From positions 1-64,000 of the forward strand of contig NZ_CP021731.1 in NCBI RefSeq assembly GCF_003628555.1: DNA of 64,000 bases. The letters are read 5' to 3'. This stretch comes from Azoarcus sp. DN11. Lineage in GTDB: Bacteria; Pseudomonadota; Gammaproteobacteria; Burkholderiales; Rhodocyclaceae. Of this stretch, positions 1 to 10,435 are shown piece by piece. The notes below the pieces were generated by a model. It made no database searches. It had not been told where the DNA came from and saw only the letters and a list, made by a program, of their open reading frames with translations. Each line of letters begins with the position of its first letter. Positions within the stretch are counted from its first letter, which is position 1. Made by a program: the position numbers and the translations under genes.

Positions 1-300
1 CTGATAGGTGCGTTTCATTTCGGTTGGCCAGTGAAAGGGTCAAACCGCGGATTTAATGGGATAATATCCTGTTTGTCAAGCACAATTTTTGGTCAGGGCT
101 GTGGATAACTCTGGCGCGGGGGGGTAAAATCCACCGTCTCCGCTTCCGACCGCTCCGCACGCACCGCCGATCAGGCCGGCCGCGCCGTGGCCGCGGCCGG
201 GTGCCACCCCGAAACAAGCTCATGCCACCGTCTTGCCGCTCCCGTGCGGGCCGGACGGGGTAATCTGGAAATCGTGCCCCAAGCCTTAGCCTTAGAGTCC
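1..300. other. dnaA upstream region with a DnaA box
   Basis: No gene is visible here. The stretch is A+T-richer than its surroundings up to about position 95 and holds one perfect DnaA box in inverse orientation, TGTGGATAA at 100-108. A sequence resembling a -10 box (GATAAT, 60-65) lies upstream without a convincing -35. In many bacteria this interval carries oriC and/or the autoregulated dnaA promoter. Only one box is seen, but the window starts here, so the rest of a cluster may lie outside it. The role in dnaA autoregulation is an inference. Confidence 0.5.
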
Positions 301-1734
301 GTGAATCGAGATTTCTGGTCCTTCTGCCTGTCGCGCCTTGAAAGCGAACTGCCGCCCCAGCAGTTCAACACCTGGATCAAGACGCTGCGCGCGGAGACCG
401 GCGCGGGCGACGAACCGTCGCTGCGGGTGCTCGCCCCCAACCGCTTCGTCATGCAGTGGGTGCGCGAACGCTATCTCAAGCGCATCGCCGAGCTGGGCGA
501 GGAGTTCCACGGCGGACCGATGGCGCTCGAACTCGTGATGTCCGAGGCGGGCAACACGCGCGCCGTCGCGCGCCCGGTCGTCGCCGCAGCCCCTGCTGCG
601 CCGGCCGCCGCGGAAGGCTCCGAAGCCGTTGCGGCGAACGCCGCCCCCGCCATCATCACGCGCCCGGAACCGGACATCGCCCCGGCCTCGAATTCGGCCG
701 ACCTCGCCTACGAGAAGACGCGCCTCAACCCGGACTTCACCTTCGACACCCTGGTCACCGGCCGCGCCAACGACCTCGCCCGCGCCGCCGCGATGCAGGT
801 CGCGCAGAACCCGGGCACGTCCTACAACCCGCTGTTCGTGTACGGCGGCGTCGGCCTCGGCAAGACCCACCTCGTGCACGCCATCGGCAACGCCGTCTAC
901 CGCCGCAACCCGCGCGCGGTGATCCGCTACGTGCACGTCGAGGACTACTACGCCGACGTCGTGCGCGCCTACCAGCAGAAGAGCTTCGACGCCTTCAAGC
1001 GCTACTACCGCTCGCTCGACCTGCTGCTGATCGACGACATCCAGTTCTTCAACAACAAGAACCGCACGCAGGAAGAGTTCTTCCACGCCTTCAACGCGCT
1101 CACCGAGGCGAGGAAGCAGATCGTCATCACCTGCGACACCTACCCGAAGGACATCCAGGGCCTCGAAGACCGCCTGATCTCGCGCTTCGACTGGGGCCTC
1201 ACCGTGCAGATCGAGCCGCCCGAGCTCGAGATGCGCGTCGCGATCCTGCAGAAGAAGGCCGAGGCGCTGCGGGTCGAGCTCACCGACGACGTCGCCTTCC
1301 TGATCGCGAAGAACCTGCGCTCGAACGTGCGCGAGCTCGAAGGCGCGTTGAACAAGGTCGTCGCCTTCGCACGCTTCCACGGCCGCGGCATCTCGCTCGA
1401 AGTCGCGAAGGAAGCGCTGAAGGACCTCCTCAACGCGCACAACCGCCAGCTCACGATCGAGCACATCCAGAAGACGGTCGCCGACTACTACAAGATCAAG
1501 GTCGCCGACATGCACTCGAAGAAGCGCACGCGCGTCATCGCGCGCCCGCGCCAGGTCGCGATGTGGCTGGCGAAGGACCTCACGCCGATGTCGCTGCCGG
1601 CGATCGGCGAGGCTTTCGGCGGACGCGACCACACCACCGTGCTGCACGCCTGCCGCACCATCGCCGACCTGCGCCTCGCCGACCAGCAGCTCAACCACGA
1701 CGTGCACGTGCTCACGCAGGTGCTGCGCGGATGA
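301..1734 (+). CDS. dnaA: Chromosomal replication initiator protein DnaA
   Basis: Replication initiator: binds DnaA boxes and melts oriC as an ATP-dependent filament. The 477-residue product has an N-terminal DnaB-interacting domain I (about residues 1-75), an Ala/Pro-rich linker (about 80-145), an AAA+ core with Walker [10 protein letters not shown] near residue 182 and Walker [10 protein letters not shown], and the C-terminal DNA-binding domain with the signature [11 protein letters not shown] near residue 440. The GTG at 301 is chosen because translation from it begins with the usual domain I ([19 protein letters not shown]). An in-frame GTG at 274 would add 9 residues and cannot be excluded. 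dnaN and gyrB follow in the same direction, and recF is absent from between them, as is common in betaproteobacteria. Confidence 0.97.
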   Translation: MNRDFWSFCLSRLESELPPQQFNTWIKTLRAETGAGDEPSLRVLAPNRFVMQWVRERYLKRIAELGEEFHGGPMALELVMSEAGNTRAVARPVVAAAPAAPAAAEGSEAVAANAAPAIITRPEPDIAPASNSADLAYEKTRLNPDFTFDTLVTGRANDLARAAAMQVAQNPGTSYNPLFVYGGVGLGKTHLVHAIGNAVYRRNPRAVIRYVHVEDYYADVVRAYQQKSFDAFKRYYRSLDLLLIDDIQFFNNKNRTQEEFFHAFNALTEARKQIVITCDTYPKDIQGLEDRLISRFDWGLTVQIEPPELEMRVAILQKKAEALRVELTDDVAFLIAKNLRSNVRELEGALNKVVAFARFHGRGISLEVAKEALKDLLNAHNRQLTIEHIQKTVADYYKIKVADMHSKKRTRVIARPRQVAMWLAKDLTPMSLPAIGEAFGGRDHTTVLHACRTIADLRLADQQLNHDVHVLTQVLRG

Positions 1735-1775
1735 GCGCTCCCGGCATGCCCCTTCCCCGCAGCATCGCATCCCTG

Positions 1776-1822
1776 AGCCTGGCGAAGCCCTGGCAGCACC
1801 CTTCGACAGGCCAGGGCGAACG
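1776..1822. repeat. Dispersed intergenic repeat, copy 1
   Basis: This roughly 47-bp stretch between dnaA and dnaN contains CTTCGACAGGCCAGGGCGAA, preceded by a related, partly inverted stretch. The reverse complement of 31898-31945 matches it almost base for base. It therefore looks like a dispersed intergenic palindromic repeat rather than part of either gene. Whether it forms a hairpin between dnaA and dnaN transcripts is unknown. Confidence 0.65.
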
Positions 1823-1880
1823 CTTGGATTTGATTGCCGCCCCAGTAACGGAATAACCTCAAACGGAAGACCCTGACGCC

Positions 1881-2987
1881 ATGCTTCTGCTCACCACCAC
1901 CCGCGATGCGCTCCTCGCCCCGCTGCAGTCGGTTGCCGGCATCGTCGAAAAGCGCCATACGCTGCCGATCCTGTCGAATGTGCTGATCGAGAAGCGCGGT
2001 GACCAGCTCACGCTGCTCGCGACCGACATCGAAATCCAGATCCGCACGACCACGGGCGGCCACATCGGCGGCGAGGACGCCAACATCACCGTCGCAGCGA
2101 AGAAGCTGCAGGACATCCTGCGCGCGCTGCCCAACGAGGGCGAAGTGGTGCTCACGCTCGACGACAAGCGCCTCACCGTGAAGGCCGGCCGCAGCCGCTT
2201 CGCGCTGCAGACCCTGCCCGCCGCCGACTATCCGCGCATGAACCTGCCCGACGGCGACGCGACGCGCTTCACCGTGAGCCAGAAGAGTTTCAAGCGCCAG
2301 CTCGCGCAGGTCGCCTACGCGATGGCGCAGCAGGACATCCGCTACTACCTCAACGGCCTGCTGCTGATCGTCGCCGGCGGCGAGCTGCGCATGGTCGCCA
2401 CCGACGGCCACCGCCTCGCCTTTGCGTCGAACCCGGTCGAGGGCGATCTGCCGCGCAGCGAAGTGATCCTGCCGCGCAAGACGGTCATGGAACTCGCACG
2501 CCAGCTCGCGGACAGCGAAGACCCGCTGGAAGTGATCCTCGCCGGCAACCAGGTCGTGTTCCGCTTCGGCCCGATCGAGCTCGTCTCCAAGCTCATCGAC
2601 GGCAAGTTCCCCGACTACGAGCGCGTGATCCCGCAGAATCACCCGAAGATGCTGACCTTCGAGCGCGCGCCGCTGCTCGCGACCCTGTCGCGCGTCGCGA
2701 TCCTGACCAACGACAAGTTCCGCGGCGTGCGCCTCGTGCTCGGCGACGGCCTGCTCAAGATCGCCAGCACCAACGCCGAGCAGGAAGAAGCCCAGGAAGA
2801 GCTCGAAGTCGACTACCACGGCGATCCGCTCGACATCGGCTTCAACGTCACCTATCTGCTCGACGTGCTCACCAACATCCACGAAGACCAGGTCGAATGG
2901 CGCTTCAACGACGGCAACTCCAGCGCGCTGGTGACCCTGCCCGGCAACGACCGCTTCAAGTACGTCGTCATGCCGATGAGAATCTGA
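1881..2987 (+). CDS. dnaN: DNA polymerase III beta subunit (sliding clamp)
   Basis: Beta clamp: a homodimeric ring that tethers DNA polymerase III and other replication and repair factors to DNA. The 368-residue length is typical. The start MLLLTTTRDALLAPLQ leads into three repeated clamp folds, with the characteristic VEKRHTLPILSNVLIE near residue 20 and the family's conserved C-terminus VVMPMRI. The gene lies 146 bp after dnaA and ends before a strong hairpin at 3021-3042, so it may be transcribed with dnaA and only partly with gyrB. Confidence 0.97.
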   Translation: MLLLTTTRDALLAPLQSVAGIVEKRHTLPILSNVLIEKRGDQLTLLATDIEIQIRTTTGGHIGGEDANITVAAKKLQDILRALPNEGEVVLTLDDKRLTVKAGRSRFALQTLPAADYPRMNLPDGDATRFTVSQKSFKRQLAQVAYAMAQQDIRYYLNGLLLIVAGGELRMVATDGHRLAFASNPVEGDLPRSEVILPRKTVMELARQLADSEDPLEVILAGNQVVFRFGPIELVSKLIDGKFPDYERVIPQNHPKMLTFERAPLLATLSRVAILTNDKFRGVRLVLGDGLLKIASTNAEQEEAQEELEVDYHGDPLDIGFNVTYLLDVLTNIHEDQVEWRFNDGNSSALVTLPGNDRFKYVVMPMRI

Positions 2988-3014
2988 CGCGCGCCGGCCC
3001 ACGCCGGCACGTAG

Positions 3015-5578
<2,564 letters not shown>

Positions 5579-5579
<1 letters not shown>

Positions 5580-5651
5580 TTTTGTCGGGTGACACGGAAC
5601 GTGAAAATCTTGCCAAACTAACGAAAAATTACCGCAGATAATGAAAAGGCT
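5579..5651 (+). repeat. 73-bp direct repeat, left copy (attL-like)
   Basis: Starts with the last base of the gyrB stop codon and runs ATTTTGTCGGGTGACACGGA... to ...ATGAAAAGGCT. It is identical over 73 bp to 15855-15927 in the same orientation. The A+T-rich content and near-repeats of GTGAAAA resemble recombinase attachment sites. Confidence 0.9.
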
Positions 5652-5654
5652 GTA

Positions 5655-5676
5655 GGTTCTCAGAATAAGTGAAAAC
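5655..5676 (+). repeat. Inner end repeat of the island, left copy
   Basis: Begins GGTTCTCAGAATAAGTG and ends AAAAC, just inside the left boundary. It matches 15786-15806 (GGTCTCAGAATTCGTG then AAAAC) in the same orientation with only a few differences. A weaker version (ACGGAACGTGAAAAT) lies in the 73-bp repeat itself. These may be binding sites for the recombinase that moves the element. Confidence 0.55.
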
Positions 5677-5701
5677 AATCTCACCAAAATGAAAACAGCG
5701 T

Positions 5702-5734
5702 AGCCTCGCCGAGCAATCGACGGGGCTTTTTTTT
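5702..5734 (+). terminator. Terminator supplied by the island downstream of gyrB
   Basis: Arms AGCCTCG (5702-5708) and CGGGGCT (5721-5727) pair over 7 bp with one G-U, and a run of eight T follows. The insertion separated gyrB from its presumed original terminator at 15921-15946, so this hairpin would now end the gyrB transcript. Confidence 0.7.
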
Positions 5735-5843
5735 ACGCGCTTCCTTATCTTCGTGACACGGCCGCGAAGAATATCCACGAACATTATTAGCAGCTTGTTA
5801 GTGCGCGAATGGAAACGGACCCACCCCTCGATCTGTGGTAACA

Positions 5844-5873
5844 CTGGCCGCCTGGTTATCGGCCAAAGCAGTC
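5844..5873. repeat. Imperfect direct repeat left of the HEPN cassette
   Basis: CTGGCCG at 5844-5850 is followed by a stretch ending TATCGGCCAAAGCAGTC. A very similar arrangement occurs at 9424-9456, ending TGTTGGCCAAAGCTGTC. Both copies can fold into a short TGGCC/GGCCA stem. The two copies bracket the three-gene cassette. Similarity is imperfect, with a 3-bp length difference. Confidence 0.35.
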
Positions 5874-5984
5874 TTTAATTAGTGGGCTCGAAGAAGGCGG
5901 TAATGCACTCGTTACCGGACGTTGTTGACTAGAAGGTGTATCCGCTATGGCAGAATCGTTGCCACTTCTGACCGCAGATATCCC

Positions 5985-6555
5985 ATGCCACAATCATCAG
6001 CAATCATCGACCGTTCTCGACTACCTACCCAATGGCCAACCGCCCTGCTCACGGCTGAGTTCTGGGAACAACTTGGACGCACTATTGCCACTTTCGGCCT
6101 CCTTGAGGAGGTGCTTGGCAAGGCGATCTTCGCGTTCACGGCCACAAAAGCGTACAGCGACGAAGAAGTGGCCAAAGTTCTTGCGAAGTGGGGACAGCAA
6201 CTTGAACAGGCACTTACCGATACACTTTGGCCGCTATCGGAGGTTTACGGCAAGGTTGTGCGTGAACATCAGGGCGCCAATTTCAAGAACGTCGGCGACC
6301 TTGTCGAGGACATCCAAAATTCGCAACGCCCTCTGCCATGGCTCGTGGCACAAGTCGGATGCAATGGGCAAGACAGACTTGTACTATTTCGACAAGAATG
6401 AAGGGAAGTTTGGTACGCGCATTGACTTAGCCTGGCTGCAAGAAGTGCAGGCTCACGTGGTTGATTTAATCTGTAACGTCATCAACTCGGTCACCGTTAT
6501 GGGATGGGAGTTCCCCGGTGGTGCTGGTCCAGGTGAGCCGATATGGCGGAAGTGA
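5985..6555 (+). pseudogene. HEPN-like protein, frameshifted
   Basis: The first part reads from ATG 5985 (MPQSSAIIDRSRLP...) through a helical segment to ...VGDLVEDIQ. The reading then continues in another frame as IRNALCHGSWHKSD... to a stop at 6555. Removing one A from the AAAA run at 6316-6319 joins the two parts into one protein of about 189 residues. The joined product carries R-N-A-L-C-H, which fits the RNxxxH (Rx4H) active-site motif of HEPN ribonucleases, so a HEPN-type RNase or toxin is inferred from the motif and helical character. The break lies only two codons before the motif, so the gene as read is inactive unless the extra A is a sequencing error or is bypassed. A second HEPN-like gene follows 41 bp later. 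The family is not otherwise recognised. Confidence 0.6.
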
Positions 6556-6596
6556 AATTCGGATGGCTCGCGCCCCATTATTGACGGTTAATCCAT

Positions 6597-8018
6597 ATGG
6601 GTAGTCCCACGCTAGAAGATCATTTCAGAGGCCTGTGGAATCGGGCTCGTAAACTACCGTCATTAGAGTGCCTTCACCCTGAATTGATTCAAAAGTGGGC
6701 GGGCGAGCGAGGCATAATAACAATCGATCAGGTCGAGGAACGCGATATTGGCACGTTTGTTACCACAAAAAGCATTGTGCTTACGGTCAATGGGCAACAG
6801 GCGGGTTTTCCAAAAGTTCCTCCAGAGGGGGACGCAAACTGGCTGTTGCGCCGCCAGCTTGCGGATAAAGATGCTGCGCTTTGGGACAATCTAGAGTGGT
6901 TTGCCCCTCTTTGGGTGCCTCTGGGCAAGACCCGAGAGCTGCTTAAGGCAGTTGAGAACTGTTCGAAGGAGCGAGCCCTCCAACTATTCAACTACCATAC
7001 ATCGACCATATACACCCTTGCGTTTCAGGCAGTATGTATTGTGCAAATTATGCCTAGAGCGCGTAGCCTCCGGGATGCGGTTCCCCTAGCACGAGAAGCA
7101 TATCTTGCTTTTTATAGCGGCTATCGCGCATCCAGCATTGCGGCTCTAATTCCCGCCTTAGAAGGAGCGCTGACGCGAATCGTTAGCCAAGATGGTAGCG
7201 AACCTACGGTAGCGGAGAAAATTGACCAAACCGTTGATCGAGCCATCGAATGTGCTGCCCGGCTGCATTATCACCGCATATGGGTCCCCCAAGAATATTT
7301 GACCCTCCAGTATCTCTACCCGTTGGATGAGCGAGTTTTCACATTTGAGTCGTTTCGCCGCTGGCTAAAAAAGTCATTCTTCCAAAACACTGCTCAGTAC
7401 GATGGGGCTACTTGGCTCAACAGGCATCTGTTCGCGCATGGGGTATCGTCAGACTGGCAGCAATCGTCTAATTTCACCCGTTTGATCGTGGCTTTGGCAA
7501 CGATGGGGATAATCGAGTCATGGCATGACGAGTCAAACAGCGTTTCGCTATTCTTCCCCGAGATGGACGAAGACAGCAAGTTGCTTTGGCAGCAGGCACT
7601 TTTCCAGGGGCAAGCCCAAGCTAAACTTAAAATGATTGAGCAACAAATTTATCACGAGCATGGTCGGCTCGTCCCAGAGATGCCAACCGACAATGGTGCC
7701 CTACTGCGTAAGGCAGTCCTGGAGAAGGACTGTATCGAAGATTTGGTTCGTCCGCTACGAAATATGGGATGGCAAGTGAATGTTGGTGAGCCAGACGACG
7801 AAGCGCTGTATATCCTCGTGACTGCAGGTAACAATGATCGAACGTTTAACGTCGCCTTGCTCTATAGCTGTGCCACAGACAATGCAATTTATCGTGAACT
7901 GGCCAGCACGTGCGAGGCCATTCTGTACCGCGGAGCACCATACAATCAGGACAGTTTCGCGTACGGCATTACGGCCCATGTCGGCCCTGTAGCGGGGTGG
8001 CAACCACCCAAGGCTTGA
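6597..8018 (+). CDS. HEPN-like protein of unknown function
   Basis: 473 residues; ATG at 6597, 41 bp after the frameshifted HEPN-like gene. The N-terminal 150 residues match no family I recognise. A central helical region includes ASSIAALIPALEGALTRIV (about 178-196) and then WLNRHLFAHG with R276 and H281, again an Rx4H motif. This combination of a helix ending in LEG...R and a later NRHxxxHG is typical of HEPN-type domains, which often act as RNases in toxin-antitoxin and abortive-infection systems. The C-terminal 140 residues look like a small alpha/beta domain of unknown role. No signal peptide or membrane segment is evident. Codon use is less GC-biased than in flanking core genes, consistent with acquisition. 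The RNase role is an inference from motif and context. Confidence 0.6.
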   Translation: MGSPTLEDHFRGLWNRARKLPSLECLHPELIQKWAGERGIITIDQVEERDIGTFVTTKSIVLTVNGQQAGFPKVPPEGDANWLLRRQLADKDAALWDNLEWFAPLWVPLGKTRELLKAVENCSKERALQLFNYHTSTIYTLAFQAVCIVQIMPRARSLRDAVPLAREAYLAFYSGYRASSIAALIPALEGALTRIVSQDGSEPTVAEKIDQTVDRAIECAARLHYHRIWVPQEYLTLQYLYPLDERVFTFESFRRWLKKSFFQNTAQYDGATWLNRHLFAHGVSSDWQQSSNFTRLIVALATMGIIESWHDESNSVSLFFPEMDEDSKLLWQQALFQGQAQAKLKMIEQQIYHEHGRLVPEMPTDNGALLRKAVLEKDCIEDLVRPLRNMGWQVNVGEPDDEALYILVTAGNNDRTFNVALLYSCATDNAIYRELASTCEAILYRGAPYNQDSFAYGITAHVGPVAGWQPPKA

Positions 8019-8157
8019 TAGTGCTTACGAGGAGCAACCTGGCAGAAAAGCATTCTACGTATATGCACGGAACATCAGGATGGGTTCTATCGGCCCGAAG
8101 GAGTCATTTGCGAGCCTCTCCTTTTGCGTTGTCACTTCCTGATGCCATACTTGAAGT

Positions 8158-9291
8158 ATGGCAACTCCATTCCACGATTTTTTTAGCAGTCTCGCCTTGG
8201 CCCAGGCGGACGCTGACTTGCGGCGGCAGCTCGAAGTTCACTTCGGCACGAGTGAGCTGTCAGCGCCGGACAAGTCGCCTCTTGTTAGTGCTACAGCAAA
8301 CGTGATGACCTGGGTAATTCAGGGAGCGCGGTCCATGTACAGGGTAGCGCAGCCTGAGATTCTTGTTGCAGCCATTTCGAGTTCAACCAAAGCGAATGCC
8401 CTGGCCGTTTGGAGCAGCTCAGGCCGGGACTGGATCGTTTTTAGTGAAGGTCTGATGGTGCTATTGTGTGATCAGATGGATTGCGTAGCTGCGCGTTTTG
8501 CGGCAACGTTTCCCGATCTCATGAACACCAAACTCATGCAACGTCTTCTCGCCGAGAGTCCTTTACCCGGCGGCTTCACGAACGCTCTCAGTTCTTTTCT
8601 GTACTTTGCGGCAGTCGCATTCTTCACAGGGCACGAGGCTGGACATCACCTTGCTGGACATGCCACTCAGTACCCCAAGCATGCCCACGCCGAGGATTCC
8701 GAGAGCGGCGCTATTGATACAGGCGGAGAATGGCTCATTGGGCATGCATTAGAGCGAGACGCCGACTTGTTGGGCCTAACCTTATGCCGTATTGCCATGA
8801 TTCGCCTGCTGAGCAAATTGTGGGGTGTGGAGGAGGCAGAAAATCTCTCCGCGGATAAACGCCAGATTTTCCAGTGTGTGCTCGCCGCTATGATATCGAC
8901 AGGTGCATTGACCGCAGCGGTGTTTATCAAGCCCAAGAGCATCGACTGGGATAACGTGCCTAATGGTACGCATTCCCCAGCGGTCGCTCGGCTACTGACA
9001 CTTGCCACGAGCATATCCGACGCGATAAAGAAGAATTTTCACGACTTGGACCCCATCTACCGGAGATGGATACGATTGATGTCACTGGAAGTCGCTGTCG
9101 GTGCCTCTATCAAGCCTGGAACAGACGCCGACCGACTACAACAGGAGCGCTCGGCGCGCGGTGGCGAGCCAGCCGCGATCCGGGCGACGGGAATTCGAAA
9201 GGCGCTGTACGATCCAACGTTCCGAAAGTATACGGCTCAATTGAACGCGACGATTAAGGAGATCCGACCTCGTCTGAAACCTAGAAGGTAG
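8158..9291 (+). CDS. HExxH zinc metallopeptidase-like protein
   Basis: 377 residues, ATG at 8158, 139 bp after the HEPN-like gene. A hydrophobic stretch (FLYFAAVAFFTG, about 147-158) leads into H159-E-A-G-H163, the zinc-binding HExxH motif. E199 in ALERDADLLGL fits the third zinc ligand of gluzincin-type peptidases such as M48. A second hydrophobic segment (about 230-250) may be membrane-associated. The arrangement also recalls the phage-exclusion peptidase Lit (family U49), but full-length similarity cannot be judged here. The position behind two HEPN-like genes in an island suggests a defence or toxin-processing role, which is inference. The product is intact, with an Arg/Lys-rich C-terminus. 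Confidence 0.65.
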   Translation: MATPFHDFFSSLALAQADADLRRQLEVHFGTSELSAPDKSPLVSATANVMTWVIQGARSMYRVAQPEILVAAISSSTKANALAVWSSSGRDWIVFSEGLMVLLCDQMDCVAARFAATFPDLMNTKLMQRLLAESPLPGGFTNALSSFLYFAAVAFFTGHEAGHHLAGHATQYPKHAHAEDSESGAIDTGGEWLIGHALERDADLLGLTLCRIAMIRLLSKLWGVEEAENLSADKRQIFQCVLAAMISTGALTAAVFIKPKSIDWDNVPNGTHSPAVARLLTLATSISDAIKKNFHDLDPIYRRWIRLMSLEVAVGASIKPGTDADRLQQERSARGGEPAAIRATGIRKALYDPTFRKYTAQLNATIKEIRPRLKPRR

Positions 9292-9452
9292 ATCTCTTGC
9301 CTCGCTCCCTCACGCGCCGACACTTCTATTCGTCGGATGCAACGTCGACTTTGCAGTCCTGAACGCCCGGTTGAATCCACGGACGTATTGCTGCCAATGC
9401 TAGCCACGGACCCAAGGTCGGCTCTGGCCGAGGACAGGTTGTTGGCCAAAGC
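9292..9452. other. Short interval between peptidase gene and IS21 element
   Basis: No gene recognised. The only structure is the imperfect repeat at 9424-9456, which resembles 5844-5873 and runs into the left end of the insertion sequence at 9453. The repeat may have been interrupted by the insertion. Confidence 0.4.
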
Positions 9453-9556
9453 TGTCCGCGCGCGTTGAATTTTGACCCCCCGTGTGCACCGAATTCTGAC
9501 CCCGGGGGTTTAGCCGTTCATCATTGATTGGCTGTATTGAAGTGTAGTCGTATCGA

Positions 9557-9610
9557 CCGAGGGGGAGGAAGCGGCGAAGGCGTAGCCCGCAGCCGCTTCC
9601 TCCCCCTCGG
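9557..9610. repeat. Perfect 19-bp inverted repeat downstream of istB
   Basis: CCGAGGGGGAGGAAGCGGC at 9557-9575 is exactly inverted at 9592-9610, with a 16-nt loop. It lies just past the istB stop codon inside the IS21 element. It may act as a terminator or protect the transposase mRNA. There is no T run. Confidence 0.75.
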
Positions 9611-9613
9611 GGC

Positions 9614-10435
9614 TCAGAATGTCGAGTCCGGCCCCACGGTCACATCCAGGGACTCGACGGGCCGCGCCGCCCGGCTCGCCTCGCGCGCCCGGACGCGCGC
9701 CTTGGCGGTCTGACTGCTTTGCTGGAAACGGAAGGATTCGTTGCCCGTTTCCACGATGTGGCAGTGGTGCGTGAGACGGTCGAGGAGCGCAGTCGTCATC
9801 TTCGCGTCGCCGAACACGGCGGGCCATTCGGCAAAGGTCAGGTTCGTCGTGATGATCACGCTGGTGCGCTCGTAGAGCTTGGAGATCAGGTGGAAGAGCA
9901 AGGCGCCGCCGACCTGACTGAAGGGCAAATAGCCGAGTTCGTCGAGGATCACGAGATCGACATGCATCAGCGCGTGCGCGAGCCGCCCCTGTTTGCCGGC
10001 GGCCTTTTCCAGTTCCAGACTGTTGGCGAGCTCGACGGTGGAGAAGAAGCGTACCCGCTTGCCGTGCTCGGTGATCGCCTTCACACCCAAGGCGGTCGCG
10101 AGATGCGTCTTGCCGGTCCCGGTGCCGCCGATGAACACGACGTTGGCGGCGGCATCGGTGAAGGCGGCGGTGGCGAGTTCATCGATCAGCTTCGCATCGA
10201 CCTTGGACTTACCGAAGTCGAAGCCGGCCAGATCGCGGTGCGTGGGGAAACGCGCCGCCCCCATCTGATAGCGGATGGAACGCACATGCCGGTCGGTGAC
10301 CTCGGCCTCGAGCAGACACTCGATGAGCCAGCCGGCACTCTGGATGCCGACCCCGCCTTCCGCGAGCAATTCCTCGTAACGCTGGGCCATGCCGTGCAGA
10401 CGCAGCGATTTCAGTTCGGCGACGATCTCACGCAT
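9614..10435 (-). CDS. istB: IS21-family helper ATPase IstB
   Basis: Transposition helper: a AAA+ ATPase of the DnaC/IstB type that selects target DNA and activates IstA. 273 residues from ATG at 10435 ([20 protein letters not shown]), with Walker [12 protein letters not shown] near residue 110, Walker [12 protein letters not shown] and sensor 1 [10 protein letters not shown]. An upstream in-frame extension to 10573 is unlikely because it overlaps istA by far more than the usual few bases. The chosen start overlaps the istA stop by 8 nt, which suggests translational coupling. Confidence 0.9.
   Translation of the reverse strand: MREIVAELKSLRLHGMAQRYEELLAEGGVGIQSAGWLIECLLEAEVTDRHVRSIRYQMGAARFPTHRDLAGFDFGKSKVDAKLIDELATAAFTDAAANVVFIGGTGTGKTHLATALGVKAITEHGKRVRFFSTVELANSLELEKAAGKQGRLAHALMHVDLVILDELGYLPFSQVGGALLFHLISKLYERTSVIITTNLTFAEWPAVFGDAKMTTALLDRLTHHCHIVETGNESFRFQQSSQTAKARVRAREASRAARPVESLDVTVGPDSTF

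Larger units (their letters stand above)
5652..5984. other. Left end of the island, non-coding
   Basis: No credible gene in about 330 bp. It holds the inner end repeat (5655-5676), a replacement terminator for gyrB (5702-5734), a second GTGACACGG word at 5753-5761, and a hairpin TGGCCG/CGGCCA at 5845-5863 that resembles sequence near 9425-9456. The A+T-rich stretch before 5985 probably supplies the promoter of the HEPN cassette, but no clear -35/-10 pair stands out. Confidence 0.5.

Noticed and set aside
5629..5844. Minus-strand frame across the left island end
   Set aside because: It spans the repeat, the inner-end motif and a terminator; no start signal or domain.
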